NCBI RefSeq assembly: GCF_000001735.4
Contig: NC_003071.7
Coordinates: 8,363,151-8,427,150 of the forward strand
Length of the DNA stretch: 64,000 bases
Source: Arabidopsis thaliana
Lineage: Eukaryota > Streptophyta > Magnoliopsida > Brassicales > Brassicaceae
Reading direction: 5' to 3'
The position numbers were made by a program, and so were the translations under genes. The notes under the pieces are model-generated. The model searched no databases, was not told the origin of the DNA, and saw only the letters and a list, made by a program, of their open reading frames with translations. How positions within the stretch are numbered: the first letter of the stretch is position 1; the number at the start of each line of letters is the position of its first letter. Positions 51,290 to 63,285 of this stretch are shown here, piece after piece.

Positions 51290-51640
51290 AATCATCAAAA
51301 ATTGAATAACACTAGAATCTAAGGAGGTGTATTCGATCTTATATTTTAAGTTATTTGAGTTTTTATATAATTTTGATTTTTTAAAGAATTTGGATGAATT
51401 TAAGGAGGTTGTTATGATTTATGGTAAAATCCTCTCAAATTCCACCTAAAACCATGAGATTTAAAATTATATATTTTTAACTAAGAAAATCCACTTAAGT
51501 CTCTTAAAGTCACTAAAATCCAATCTTTAAAATGTTTTCAATAACAGAAGATTTTTAAGGAGATTTTAAAATCAGTAATTCAATAGCATTAGATTTCATG
51601 ATACTTTTAAAAATTCATAATTGAATAACATAGGATATGT
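51290..51640. mobile_element. Possible MITE
   Basis: A ~350-bp AT-rich segment contains degenerate copies of a motif around ttgaataacactagaatct (51303), ttcaataacagaagattt (51537) and ttgaataacataggat (51622), partly in inverted order with gaggatttta-like blocks. Similar spacing is seen in small non-autonomous DNA transposons. Boundaries and target duplication not determined. Confidence 0.3.
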
Positions 51641-52066
51641 TAGTTTGAATAAGATATCCTAGGTGTTAATTTACTATTTTTAAAAAGGTAAGATTTTTTT
51701 TCATGTTTTTAAAAAATGTGAGAGTTTTTTTACCTATTTTTCTATTAAAATGAAATGTATAAAATTAAAATTTTGTTTTTAAATAAAATTACTAAATTAA
51801 ATATTACAAAATATGTATATATTACTATTTAGAATTCAAATATTATCGATACAAAATTAAATTTATTTCTTCAATTCGTCTATTTAAGCAAGCTAGTAAT
51901 TTGATCGACAAAAAAAAAACAAGCTAGTAAAATATAATTAACAGAATTACTAAATCGGCCGGTTTAGGGATTGCTTTCTCTCAGTCGTCAATTGCACTAA
52001 ACCACTGGTGGTAATATCGCTGGCGTTTCGCAAGTATCACCGGGAATTGCAAAGAAGCAGAGGACC

Positions 52067-54590
52067 ATGTACGGAGACGCTACAAACTGGAATGAAGATG
52101 AGTATAGAGAATCAATTTTGAAGGAGCGAGAGATAGAGACACGCACCGTCTTCAGAACCGCCTGGGCTCCTCCGGCGAGAATCTCTAATCCAGACGCATT
52201 TGTTGTAGCCTCCAGCGATGGAACTTTAGCTTTCCATTCACTGAACTCGCTTGTGTCTCAATCGGCGAGTTTTGGCTACTCGAAAGGTCAAGATGTTATG
52301 GTGGCTGAACCTGAGAGAGTGGTTAGGGCACACGAAGGTCCTGCTTATGATGTTAAGTTCTATGGTGAAGACGAAGATGCTTTGCTACTTAGGTAGAGAC
52401 TTAAATCTCTCTTTGTTGATTGATGAGTCTTTGATGAATTGTAATTGAGAGTTTGAAATTTTGATCTGGTTATGTGTAGTTGTGGTGATGATGGTAGAGT
52501 TAGGGGATGGAAATGGAGAGAATTTGCTGAATCAGATGTGTCTCTTCATTTGAAAGGTGTGTGTGTGCCATTTTTGTGGTTTTTGATATGAATGATGCTT
52601 TTTGGAGCTTAGTGGTTGTTTTTCTTATGATCTACAGAGAATCATCTGAAGCCATTGCTTGAACTGATTAATCCACAACACAAGTGAGTATGAGTTTTGT
52701 TCATTTTTTATTCTACTTGATAACTCTGTTACTGAAAATGCTATAATTGTGGGTTCAAATGTCAGTGTTCGTAATAGTTGTGTGTATAATCACCATTCTT
52801 TTTCTTATAGAGGTCCTTGGGGTGCGCTTTCACCGATGCCTGAGATCAATGCCATGTCTGTTGATCCTCAGGTTGGAATTGTATTTAAATTTCATTGCTT
52901 GGTTAGACAGTCTCACAGGATAACTGTTTCACCCTCTCTCACTTCTTTCGTTTTGATAGTCAGGAAGTGTATTTACAGCAGCTGGTGATTCTTGCGCATA
53001 TTGTTGGGACGTGGTATGTATTTGACCATGATAGATGTATGTCCTATGTGAATCCAGATATCTTAACTTTCTAAAATCATTTATGTGTATCCAACAATTT
53101 CAGGAGAGTGGTAAGATTAAAATGACCTTTAAAGGTCATTCAGACTATTTGCATACTGTAGTTTCTCGTAGTTCTGCAAGTCAGGTAATGATGTTACCAT
53201 AAATATTAGAAATGCACCTATCCAAATCTGAGTTCCACATTTGGATTTTTGTCTGATTGTAGTCTCTTTCTCCAGATATTGACGGGTTCAGAGGATGGGA
53301 CTGCGAGAATCTGGGGTAACATGCTCCCGACCATATTTCTTTATGCTGTAATTTCTAGTATTAGGTCATACGTGGTTATAGAACTTTTGAAATCATTTGA
53401 GTCTTCATGTTGGTACTTAAGATCCAATGCTCCTCAGTTTTGTTGGCTGCTTCTTACAACTCTATGATGATTCATTTTGGTGATTACAGAACTTTCCACT
53501 ATGTTATGTTTTGGTTCATGTGGTTTACTTTAGTTGTCTAGACTAAGCTTTGTTCGCTCAAGGGCTTCTTTCTGTTTTGTCAACCAGATTGCAAAACGGG
53601 AAAATGTGTTAAAGTAATTGGTTCCCAGGATAAAAAGTCCCGCCTTCGCGTTAGTTCTATGGCCCTTGATGGGAGTGAAAGCTGGTTGGTAAGAACTAAG
53701 CAACTAGATAATCTAACATTTTCGCAACCTGCTATTTGTTTGAAGGGATTGTTGCCTCCAGTAACCTAAGAATATAGTTCCTTTCTCCTGAAGAATCACT
53801 TAGAAGTTTAAATACTGAACATGTATTTACTGTTATTGGTATGATTTTCTCCTCTTTCAGGTTTGTGGACAGGGCAAAAATTTAGCTTTATGGAATCTTC
53901 CCGCCTCAGAATGCGTACAAACAATACCCATCCCTGCACATGTACAGGATGTGATGTTTGATGAAAAGCAAGTAAGCAGAACAAGATTAGATTGAAATTT
54001 AAGCAGTGTAATTTAAAGCCTTGGGAGGCCGTGGGTGTTATTTGTTTATCAAGGCTTAATAGGTTTATGTAGTATCTCTTTGAATCATCCCTCTTCAACG
54101 AAGTTTATTAAAAAAATTACTGACTTTTCTAAACTAGAAACAGAGGTCAACACCTAGTTTTAATTCCTGTGCTAAAGTTTAAACATCTTTTTAAAAATGT
54201 TGTCTTTAACAAGTATCGCACTATCAGATTTTGACTGTAGGAGCAGAACCACTTCTAAGACGTTTCGACTTAAATGGAGCTTTGCTTTCTCAAATTCACT
54301 GTGCTCCTTGTTCAGTATTTTCCATTTCCTTGCATCCAGCAGGAGTATGTTTCCAATCCCTTCTTTTCTCCCCATTTCCTATATATGTGTTTGCTTTTCT
54401 CCCATTTCCTATGTTACTGCTAATATTCTGCAAATATGTTACCCCTTCTGGACTAGAAACTCAATGTTTAACCGTTGATCCAATTCTTTTGTATTTGCAG
54501 GTAGTTGCTGTGGGAGGTTATGGAGGTATTGTTGATGTCATCTCTCAATTTGGAAGCCATCTCTGCACATTTCGTAGCAGTTCATTGTAA
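52067..54590 (+). CDS. THO6: WD40-repeat protein THO6 / DWA1
   Basis: Eleven exons: 52067-52392, 52480-52556, 52638-52683, 52811-52871, 52960-53013, 53104-53184, 53276-53315, 53588-53688, 53861-53971, 54228-54344 and 54501-54590, giving 367 residues. WD-type blades are recognisable from their ends: VKFYGEDEDALLLRSCGDDG with VRGWKW, VFTAAGDSCAYCWDV, ILTGSEDGTARIWG, VCGQGKNLALWNL and VVAVGGYGGIVDVI. The protein is essentially a single seven-bladed propeller of standard length. THO6 is a subunit of the THO/TREX mRNA export complex. The same plant protein is described as DWA1, a DDB1-binding substrate receptor of CUL4 ligases that restrains abscisic-acid signalling. The position corresponds to At2g19430 (from memory). 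The gene is convergent with the glucanase downstream. Confidence 0.93.
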
Positions 54591-55013
54591 AACTCCTTAC
54601 AGTTTCTTGATTTGGCTCGATACCCTAAAGAGGTACCGAAATGTGTCAGTCAGATTATTGCAGAGGTTAAGAAACCTTTTCTTTGTTTTTCTTAGGATCT
54701 TGCTCCTGACTAAAGACCAATTAGTTGTTTGGTTAAGTGTAATTGGTTTGTGGTTCCGTAGTTGCTATCAAATTTGAACCATTAAAATGACATTGGACCG
54801 GTTTAGTCTGATCACGTACATTAACTGCCGTTAGAGTTTCAATTTTTTGCGAGTCCTGTTTTCTTATGACCACCATTGATCAAATATTTGGATCCATAAC
54901 TAAATGATTCTCACTCTTCCAAGTAAAATTTTACCATATTATGCAATTTAATACATGGACAAAACATATAGTTTCCATATCCACAAAAATAAGTCCTCAA
55001 AAACATCACTAAT
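54591..55013. other. Convergent 3' flanks
   Basis: 423 bases between the stop codons of the convergent THO6 and glucanase genes. No gene; should hold both 3' UTRs. Confidence 0.5.
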
Positions 55014-56656
55014 CTAAACCTCAAACATCACTCCTGATAAGAGAAACCAAACTCCAGCGATCAACAAAACCAAAGAAGAAGAAAATGAAGAAGCTGTGGA
55101 AGCAACAATCTGAATAGGGAAATTGCATTGTCCCTGAGATATATTCTTTGTGGTAATGGTGGCCAAACCTTGGAAGATACAAGCATCCTCATCCTGGTTC
55201 TTTACTTGAAAATACATGTTAAACGCATATGAAGCGTTCCCATTTGCATCAAGAGTATTGCAAGAAGACCCGTAACCAAGCGCAGTGCAATCCGAAAAAG
55301 TGCAGGCGTAATCTATGTTAGCAGCGAGTTTTGTCAAATCTTTGGCTTCTGTATTAAACATACACCACTTCTTAGGTTGATACGTCACGTTCTCGGCACC
55401 AATCAACAACTTGTTCTGTCCTTGACCTGATAGATCTATAGGAAACTTTGGTTGCCCGTCGAATTTGAATATTCCCCAGTGGCGTTCAAACTCTCCCGGT
55501 GCTATACTTTTCGCATCCTCATCAAGTAATCCAAACAAGTATACCTCAATGTAGGTTGGTCTCAGTGGAGTGCCTCTGTTTTCCCCAAGCCTTGGTAAAA
55601 GACCGTTGTAGAATCTGTAAGCACTGCCTGCGAAAAATACGTTTTCAAAACATTTCATTGCATCTAAAGAACTGGAAAATGTTAGATGTCTTACCACTAT
55701 TTGCGTGTTTGTCACCCTCTGTTGGCCAACCGACTTCTCCAACGATGATTGGCATATCTCCATGACCAACAGCTTTCAAAGCCGATACCAAAGTGTCGAA
55801 ATTGGCATCGAAAACGTTTGTGTAAGCAATACCATTGTCATCTACTGGTTTAGCACCATCAAAGAAGGCGTAATTGAGTGGAAAATCATCATTCCCATAG
55901 AGGCTTAAGAAAGGGTAGATGTTAATGGTGATGGGTGCACTGTTATTGCCAAGAAAGTCAACAATCTGAGTCATTTGACCGATGATATCAGGACGGAATC
56001 TTCCTGCAGATGGCACAGGGTTGCTTGATGGTGAATCGTAGACATCCGCGTTTAAAGGGACTGTCGCTTTGACGGAGCTTCCTAGTCCAGCTTCATTCAA
56101 AGCGTTTTGGATGTTTTGAAGTGCAGGGAATGTGAGGTTTATAAATGATCCATTGTATGATTTGAGGAATGGCTCATTTCCAACAGCTACAAACCTGAAA
56201 ACACATCCACAAGAGATTAGACATATAAACATTTTGACAATGTTCTTACCAGATTAACATTTTCAGAGAATTGATTTCACAACCGAACACATTAGAACCA
56301 ATATATAACAAGCAGAGGGAGAAACTCACTAACGTGATATTGACACCACCATTGAAGTTATAACGAGTGACATTCTTATGAACCCAATCTTTAGCTCGGT
56401 CATAACTTCCCATAACCTTAAGCTGATCATTAGGAATAGCAACCATAACTTCAAGACCAGAGCCAGAAAGTGCACTCATAGTGGTCTCATCCGCATCAAA
56501 AAGCTTAACTTTGTTAATGTTATTGTCCTTAAGCATTTGAACCACTTTCTTTGGTGGAAGCTTATGTGTAGCCATTGTTCCCCAGTTGACACCTAGCCCA
56601 TCTACCATAACAATACCCATGATTCCAAATCCAACGACGAAGGCCAACAGATTCAT
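55014..56656 (-). CDS. GPI-anchored GH17 glucan endo-1,3-beta-glucosidase with X8 domain
   Basis: Three coding exons: 56656-56334, 56194-55695 and 55627-55014, giving 478 residues. The start is the ATG at 56656 ([20 protein letters not shown]); the frame runs on upstream only to a TTG. The exon 1 donor is gttagt at 56333, not the gtgagt three bases later, because only the former keeps the frame into FVAVGNEP. Residues 1-24 are a signal peptide. GH17 runs ~25-345 with acid/base Glu in AVGNEP (~113) and nucleophile Glu in [12 protein letters not shown] (~265). The X8/CBM43 module (~358-445) begins [13 protein letters not shown] and has the Cys pattern [18 protein letters not shown]. The C terminus has a Ser-rich stretch and hydrophobic tail ([19 protein letters not shown]), a GPI-anchor signal. 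It acts on callose, including at plasmodesmata in this family. The position corresponds to At2g19440 (from memory). A 5' UTR intron is likely: tttctcag precedes the ATG by 4 bases. Confidence 0.94.
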
Positions 56657-57416
56657 CGTCCTGAGAAACAATGAAATGGCTTACCAGGTGTTTTCACCCA
56701 AATTCAAACCCTTAACTTGAACACTCGTAAAATCTCACTTAAACCCCAGAAATTGAAGATATTTACATTTTCCTAAATGGAGGTCAATCAAAACATCATA
56801 AAGTTCAAAGCTTTTCACGCAAAATCTACGAGATAACCAAAAATAAAGCCAAAGATACGATTTTTAACAAAAAAAAATGAGAATGGGGACTAGACCTTTC
56901 CACTGAGAGTAACAATCGTCAAGCAAAAAGATTGATTCTTTTTTCTCTCTTTAACTTTTCCGGAAAAAAAGTTTTAAGCTTTGATCTTTCTCTGATTGAG
57001 CTTGACGGTGAATAATATGCTTTGTGATTGGTTCTTGGAACTTGGAAGTATTTGGTAAAAGCCCAAATTAAAAGTTTTAAGTAAACATTGCACTTTTAGA
57101 ATTTTATTGTATTGTTTTTATGGTCAGTAAATAATGACCCAATGTGTTTTATGTTTGACAAATGTTTTAGAGTGGTTATTGGTAGATGAATTTTTCTAAT
57201 TTTCAGATTTTATTGTCAATAATTCATGGATTCTTTTAAAGTTTTAGTAAAATACATTGTTATTGGGTTGTAAGCTTTTAAATTCTATTCAAAAAAAAAA
57301 TTATTCAAATAGTTTAGTTATTATAAATTCTCTAATTCTAACAAATATATCTTAATATTAAGATATGAAATTCTATGTTTTTACTCATGAAGCACAACTT
57401 TCTTAATCTATATATA
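56657..57416. other. Promoter and 5' region of the glucanase gene
   Basis: Bases ~56880-57000 are CT-rich on the minus strand and probably contain the first non-coding exon. Further right is AT-rich spacer. Confidence 0.4.
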
Positions 57417-59789
57417 CATTTTTGGAGGGGATTTTTGAAGATAATGTTGAAGATTTGAACCATAATTCAACAATTAATTCAAATGGGTGGGTTTTACCCG
57501 GTTTAACTCTGTTCGGATCCTGGATAACATGTTTAATTCTGTTCTGATCTTGGATAACATTAATTTTTGGAAAAGTTACCTAAAACCTAATAATTAAAAA
57601 CGAAAATTAATGATTTACTTACCAAATTTAATATAAACAATATCTCTAAACTAACCATATTTTTTATTTACCTTAACTAATTTCCTAAAATATTTCTACC
57701 TAATTTAAACATAAATATATAAATCTTCTTTCATTTTTATTTGATCTTATACTTTATTTATTTTGAATTTATATAAAATATATATAGTTAATAAAATATT
57801 ATATTTTTCTGAATATGATGTAATTTAAATTTTTTAAAACGGACATATATTATTCAACCTATGAAGAAATAATATATGTACAATGTCCCACATCGCTTAG
57901 AAAAATTGGACAATGGTTCAGACCCATATTATAAAAGGACCAAAATGATTCTGATTACGAATGAGCAGAAAGCTTGATTTATCAGGCGTCCAAAATTAAA
58001 ATAGTTATCCGATTTTACTCGGATTTTTTATTTTAAAGAATTGAAACTTTAAAATATTTCAAGAAATTATAAATATTATAACTTTATCAAAAGTTAAATA
58101 TTATAATTTTAAAATCTTTTTATAAAGTTTATCTTTAAAAAATGCTTGAAATATTTATAATTTTAAAACTTATAAAGTTTTAAAGTATAAGTTTTTAAAA
58201 TTATAAATTGAATTTTACAAGAAATTTAAATATTATAAATATATAAAAAATATATTAATACGAGACGATATATTACAGGAAAAATCTTAAATATAACAAT
58301 CAAAATTCAATGATGAATTTTGGGTCGATATTGTATTTTTTTAAGTTTCAAATTTTATAATATTGAAATTTATAAGAAAATGACAAAATTATGTTTAATT
58401 TTACGGGACTGGGTTATATGGTAGGACGGGTTTGGGTGGATAATAATTACGATTTTAGAATGTTCCACATCGCTTAAAAAAATTGGACAATGGTCAAGAG
58501 CCATACTATAAAAAGGACCAAAATGATTTCGATTACGAATGAGCATGAAACTTGATTTATGAGGTGTCCAAAATTAAAATGGTTTGTTTACTAGGGTTAT
58601 TTATTTTAAAAAATTGAAACGTTAAAAAGTTTAAAAAATTATAAATTAAATATTACAAGAAATTTAAACAATATAAAAGATATTAATACGGGACGATATA
58701 CTGCTAGAGAAATCTTAGATATAACACTCAAAATTCAATGATGAAATTTGGATCAATATTAATCATTTTGAAAGTTTCTAATTTTATAAATATTTGAAAT
58801 TTATAATAAAATGACAAATTTGTGTTTAATTTCACGGGACGGGGTTATATGGTGTGACGGATTTGAGTGGATAATAACATGGGATAGTATGCTATGGAAA
58901 AAACATATAATAACAATCATAATATAATTATATAATCTTAAACACTAAACAAAATTAACAATATTAAAAAAAAAACTTAAAACTTTAATTTTTTTTAAAA
59001 AAATTTTGATTCTTATATTAGAAATTTAAACATTATAAATATTTAAACTTTATACTACGGGTGAAATTTTAGAATTGACTGTTTAGGTTGATAAGAATTT
59101 ACGATAGAACTAGGAGTTAAATCCTAGAATGACAATTAAAATATAATTATACAATTAAATACTACCACGAGTGAAATCCTAGAATTGACGAGTTTGAATC
59201 GATATTAATATGGGATAGTGTACTACGGGTGATATTTTAGAATTGACTGGTTTGGGTTGATAATAATTTGCGATAGAATTAGGAGTGAAATCCTAGAATG
59301 ACAATTAAAATATAATTATACAACTAAATACTATCACGGGTGAAATCCTAGAATTGACGGGCTTGATTTGATATCAATATGGGATGGTGTACTACGGGTG
59401 ATATTTTAGAATTGACTGGTTTGGGTTGATAATAATTTGCGATAGAATTAGGAGTGAAATCCTAGAATGACAATTAAAATATAATTATACAATTAAATAC
59501 TACCACGGGTGAAATCTTAGAATTGACGGGTTTGATTCGATATTAATATGGGATGGTGTACTACGGGTGAAATCCGAGAAACAACAATCAAAATACAATT
59601 ATAAAATATTAAACATTTAACAAAATAAACAAATACAACTTAAAACTTTAAAATTTGAGTTATAAAATTTCTTCTCGCGGTGAATTATACATTTAAATCA
59701 AACAATAGCATAAATTTATTAAATCATCATAAAAAATATTCAATTATTTTTTATTTAATAAAAATATAGGCCCGCGGGTTAATATCTAG
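57417..59789. mobile_element. Non-autonomous Helitron (ATREP-like)
   Basis: The right end reads ggcccgcgggttaatatCTAG followed by T: a GC-palindrome (cccgcggg, 59771-59778) a few bases before CTRR, the canonical Helitron 3' terminus, with insertion next to T. The proposed left end, TCTATATATACATTTTTG at 57417 preceded by A, fits the 5'-TC rule but is less certain. The interior is non-coding. It contains two diverged copies (~577 bases apart, 57882 and 58458) of a segment with cccacatcgctta / ccacatcgcttaa and ataaaaggaccaaaatgat, plus 169-bp tandem repeats built around actacgggtgaaat. No Rep/helicase gene is present. Confidence 0.75.
59043..59585. repeat. 169-bp tandem repeats inside the Helitron
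   Basis: Unit starts gggatagtg/gggatggtg lie at 59212, 59381 and 59550, exactly 169 apart, with a more diverged copy from about 59043. Each unit has two half-like segments: a tactacgggtgatattttag block and an accacgggtgaaatcctag block. Adjacent units are highly similar, so expansion is recent relative to the element. Confidence 0.9.
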
Positions 59790-62430
59790 TACTATGCATA
59801 TCCAAAAAATTTTACAAATTTATGAAACAACAAAAAAACACAAACCCAAACCCAACGATCAAAACAACAACAACCTTTGATTTTTCTTTTAGCAAATCTC
59901 ATGTGTAGCAAAGATTATTATGCAAATCATGTCACAACCCAAATTTCGTGAGACATAACCATGGATAAAATATACAAAATAGGATATTAGAAGGGAAATT
60001 GCAAATGCCAGTAAAATTTCTCTCACCTATTCTCGACAAAAAACATTATTCTGAATTGAAATAATTGATTGATACTCTATACAAAATGGTCATGTAGAAA
60101 GAATCATCCTTATAAACAAATTAAAACATACCTAAAACTGGAGAATATGATATGTTAATTAGGACAGCTAGGAAAAACAAAATATTGTAATCATTTCTAA
60201 AAAAGCATAAATATACAATATCTCTTATACAGAGAATTTGGTAAAATATATCTTATACATAGAATTTTGGTAAAATAAATTTTGATATAAATCTATTACA
60301 ATTAGTGACAACCAATCATGATATTTGGTTAAAACAATCCATGCATATTTGTTAATCCACAAAAAAAGTTTAAATATCTAACTCTGAAATCTCTAAAATC
60401 TTTACACCTATGCATCTACCAATAATGATTCTGAAAGTTTCAGAAAAATGTCTGGAAATATATAACTGTGTTGGGTTTTCATTTGAAAATTATGATCTCT
60501 TACTAGTAATAACGTCATGGAAATTGCAACACAGAAAAAGACTTATAAAGTTTTCTGATATTTTTCTAATTTAGGATTTTCTTTTTAAAAAATACAAAGA
60601 AAAACCGACTATAGAAATGTTGGTGTAAATTAAACAGGAGGAAGAGTTTTATCCAATAATACAGTATACAAGTAACAAGATGAAGAACCTCGGGAACTTG
60701 ATACGTTTGAGGGTTAACAGTGAATCATATTTTTTATATAACCAAGTCATAAACTAGAGAAACCATATAAATTGAACAAACGAAAAAAGACAATCTCACT
60801 TCCATGGTTAGTAATCTTTCATTTAGAAAGATCTTAAGGGAAATATATAATTGTATATTCTCTCTCTATACCACACAATTCCGATGAACACACAATCTGG
60901 TATATTGTACATTTGTTTATAATGCTTGGCACGACGGCTTGTGATAAGGCTTTATCGTCTCATAAAAGGAAAACGTAGTCATTCGATCATCTCCCAAAGT
61001 TTCAATCTTCTCTACTGTCTTCGTTTATTTCAAATGATTATGAGTTGATTAATTATTCAAAACACAGAAGATCTCTCTATACATATATATATATATATAT
61101 ATAGAAACCTTTCAAACCATTTCGCAAATTGGTTGTTTCTCACTTTCTCTAGCGTAAATCTCGATGAGCTTAAGTTAAAACTTACCTTCAGGGTCATTTG
61201 TTTTGTTATGTGACAATCTTCTAGATTAATATTCCACTTACTACTTCCTGCTTAAAATATTTAGTTACATCACATGACCATGTAATTGAATTTATCCTCT
61301 TTATAATATAAACTACGAAAATCTGAAGAAGAAAAAAATTATCGAAAAGAGAATCATATTCTGGTACTAGCAAAATAAATTTGGTAGAAGATATATATAT
61401 ATTTTTCTATATGTAAACTTCAAAATTAATGCCTAAGATATGCTAAAAATTTGCGAAGGAGTCAGGGGGAAAGCTTGAGAGGACCAATGCATGGCATTGC
61501 TTTTACTGACAGTAAACAGTGTCACGCTCACGACCCATTCTTCCCGTTCCATTTGGTTTTATTTATTTCAAAGTTTAATATTCCTTTTGTATAACATTCA
61601 AATCTTCACATGATTGATTGTGTGAAAACCCCACAGATTTTACTACAATAGGGGGAGTTGACTTAAAATAGCTATTGATGTCGAAAAAATGTATTTTAGT
61701 TATAAATTATACTAAAGAAAATTTTTGATTTGTCTGTTGTTTAAGCATATGTATTGTTAAACTTAAAAAAATATGTATTGTTAATCTTAAAAATGTAGGA
61801 GTACACATCAAATACTCGAGCATAATCAAAACCGTATTCATAGACCGATGTGAGAATCAAATAGAAGATAATGTGATTTTTTAAAATATCGTATCTCCAA
61901 ATCAATCACTTAGAAGATAATGTAATTCTTTATGTGCTACATAAATAAATATATATATATATATATATATATATCTTGTATATATGTCTTGACAAAAAAT
62001 TGCCAGTCAAAAACCATGACTGAATCAAACTATAAGTCGGATTGAATCAAACTATAAGTCGGATGAGTATTAATTTCCATTATGTTTCTATACTTTACAA
62101 ACCGGAAAATAGATATTATAGATACCAAAAAAGTAGATTTGTGTATATTATTAGAAGATTTGGAATTTCATCATTATCAGGATCTAAAGTACTTCCCTAA
62201 TTAAATCATGTCGGTTGAAAAAGCTCAATGAATGTTTGAAATTTGGAAAGTTTATTAAATTCGGATCTTTTTTTTTTGTTTGTCGTCCCAAACATTTTTA
62301 TTTTATTACAAATAATCAACTTATCCTTACTACTAAATCATTTCATATCTTTGATACCAACAAATCATTTCATATTCTATTTTGATGTTTAAGAAAACAC
62401 TATTTACCAGTTACAAAATATTATAAGGAT
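59790..62430. other. Intergenic, AT-rich
   Basis: No gene seen. It contains (AT)n tracts at about 61081-61102 and 61950-61973 and a perfect 22-bp tandem copy of a tgaatcaaactataagtcgg-type unit at about 62021-62064. It forms the distal upstream region of DGAT1. Confidence 0.5.
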
Positions 62431-62439
62431 TGTTGTTTA

Positions 62440-62815
62440 GAAAAAAAAGTACAAGTTGAATTCTTTTTGTCAAATATAAAATTGACTTTTTAATATATAA
62501 TTGACTTATTGAACATGATTACAGAATTAATCATCTACAAAACTTTCCAAGTTTATAATAAATACATTTCAAAGACTATTAGTTCTTCTTAAAATATTTC
62601 TAAAAGTGATCAAAGACTACCACATATAATTCAGAAAAAGTAGAAGTTGATTTCTTTTTGTCAAATAAATAATTGACTTAAAATAGTTTGGAAAGCCATT
62701 GAACTTGATTATAGAATTGATAATGTACATAAAAAAATTCCAAGTTTATAATAAATACATTTTTCAAATGCTATATCAGTTCTTCTTAAAATATTTCACT
62801 AAAAAAACACTCAAA
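62440..62815. repeat. About 190-bp degenerate tandem duplication upstream of DGAT1
   Basis: The segment aaagtacaagttgaattc... at ~62447 recurs as aaagtagaagttgatttc at ~62637, with shared landmarks ctttttgtcaaata, ccaagtttataataaataca and agttcttcttaaaatatttc in the same order. The copies differ by small indels. Confidence 0.8.
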
Positions 62816-63221
62816 TATAGAATAAATTTATTGAATAACATACCAACTGTAAAACAGAATTTGACAAAAAAAAAAAAAAAATGAAATGAAGATGAAGACA
62901 AAAATAAATCACCAGAGGATCTTATGCAAAAAAATATATGAATACACAATAAACCATATTGATATTTTTAAAATAAAATAAAAACAGAAAAATATCCCAA
63001 CACCGCTTTTCAATTAAAAATCTTCCGTCACCATTGTTGTCATCTTCCTCTCTCGTGAATCCTTTTTCCTTTCTTCTTCTTCTTCTCTTCAGAGAAAACT
63101 TTGCTTCTCTTTCTATAAGGAACCAGACACGAATCCCATTCCCACCGATTTCTTAGCTTCTTCCTTCAATCCGCTCTTTCCCTCTCCATTAGATTCTGTT
63201 TCCTCTTTCAATTTCTTCTGC

Positions 63222-63242
63222 ATGCTTCTCGATTCTCTCTGA
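63222..63242 (+). promoter_or_regulatory. Short upstream ORF in the DGAT1 leader
   Basis: ATG CTT CTC GAT TCT CTC TGA lies in the CT-rich presumed 5' UTR, 43 bases before the main ATG. If the transcript starts upstream of 63222 (the CT-rich leader from ~63040 suggests it does), this uORF would be scanned first and could lower DGAT1 translation. Confidence 0.6.
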
Positions 63243-63285
63243 CGCCTCTTTTCTCCCGACGCTGTTTCGTCAAACGCTTTTCGAA

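Noticed and set aside
55499..55908. Plus-strand frames of 88 and 67 codons opposite the glucanase
   Set aside because: Antisense shadows of the GH17 coding exons.
56331..56334. Glucanase exon 1 donor at gtgagt rather than gttagt
   Set aside because: Using gtgagt leaves phase 0 and destroys the FVAVGNEP frame in exon 2. The gttagt donor three bases earlier preserves it.
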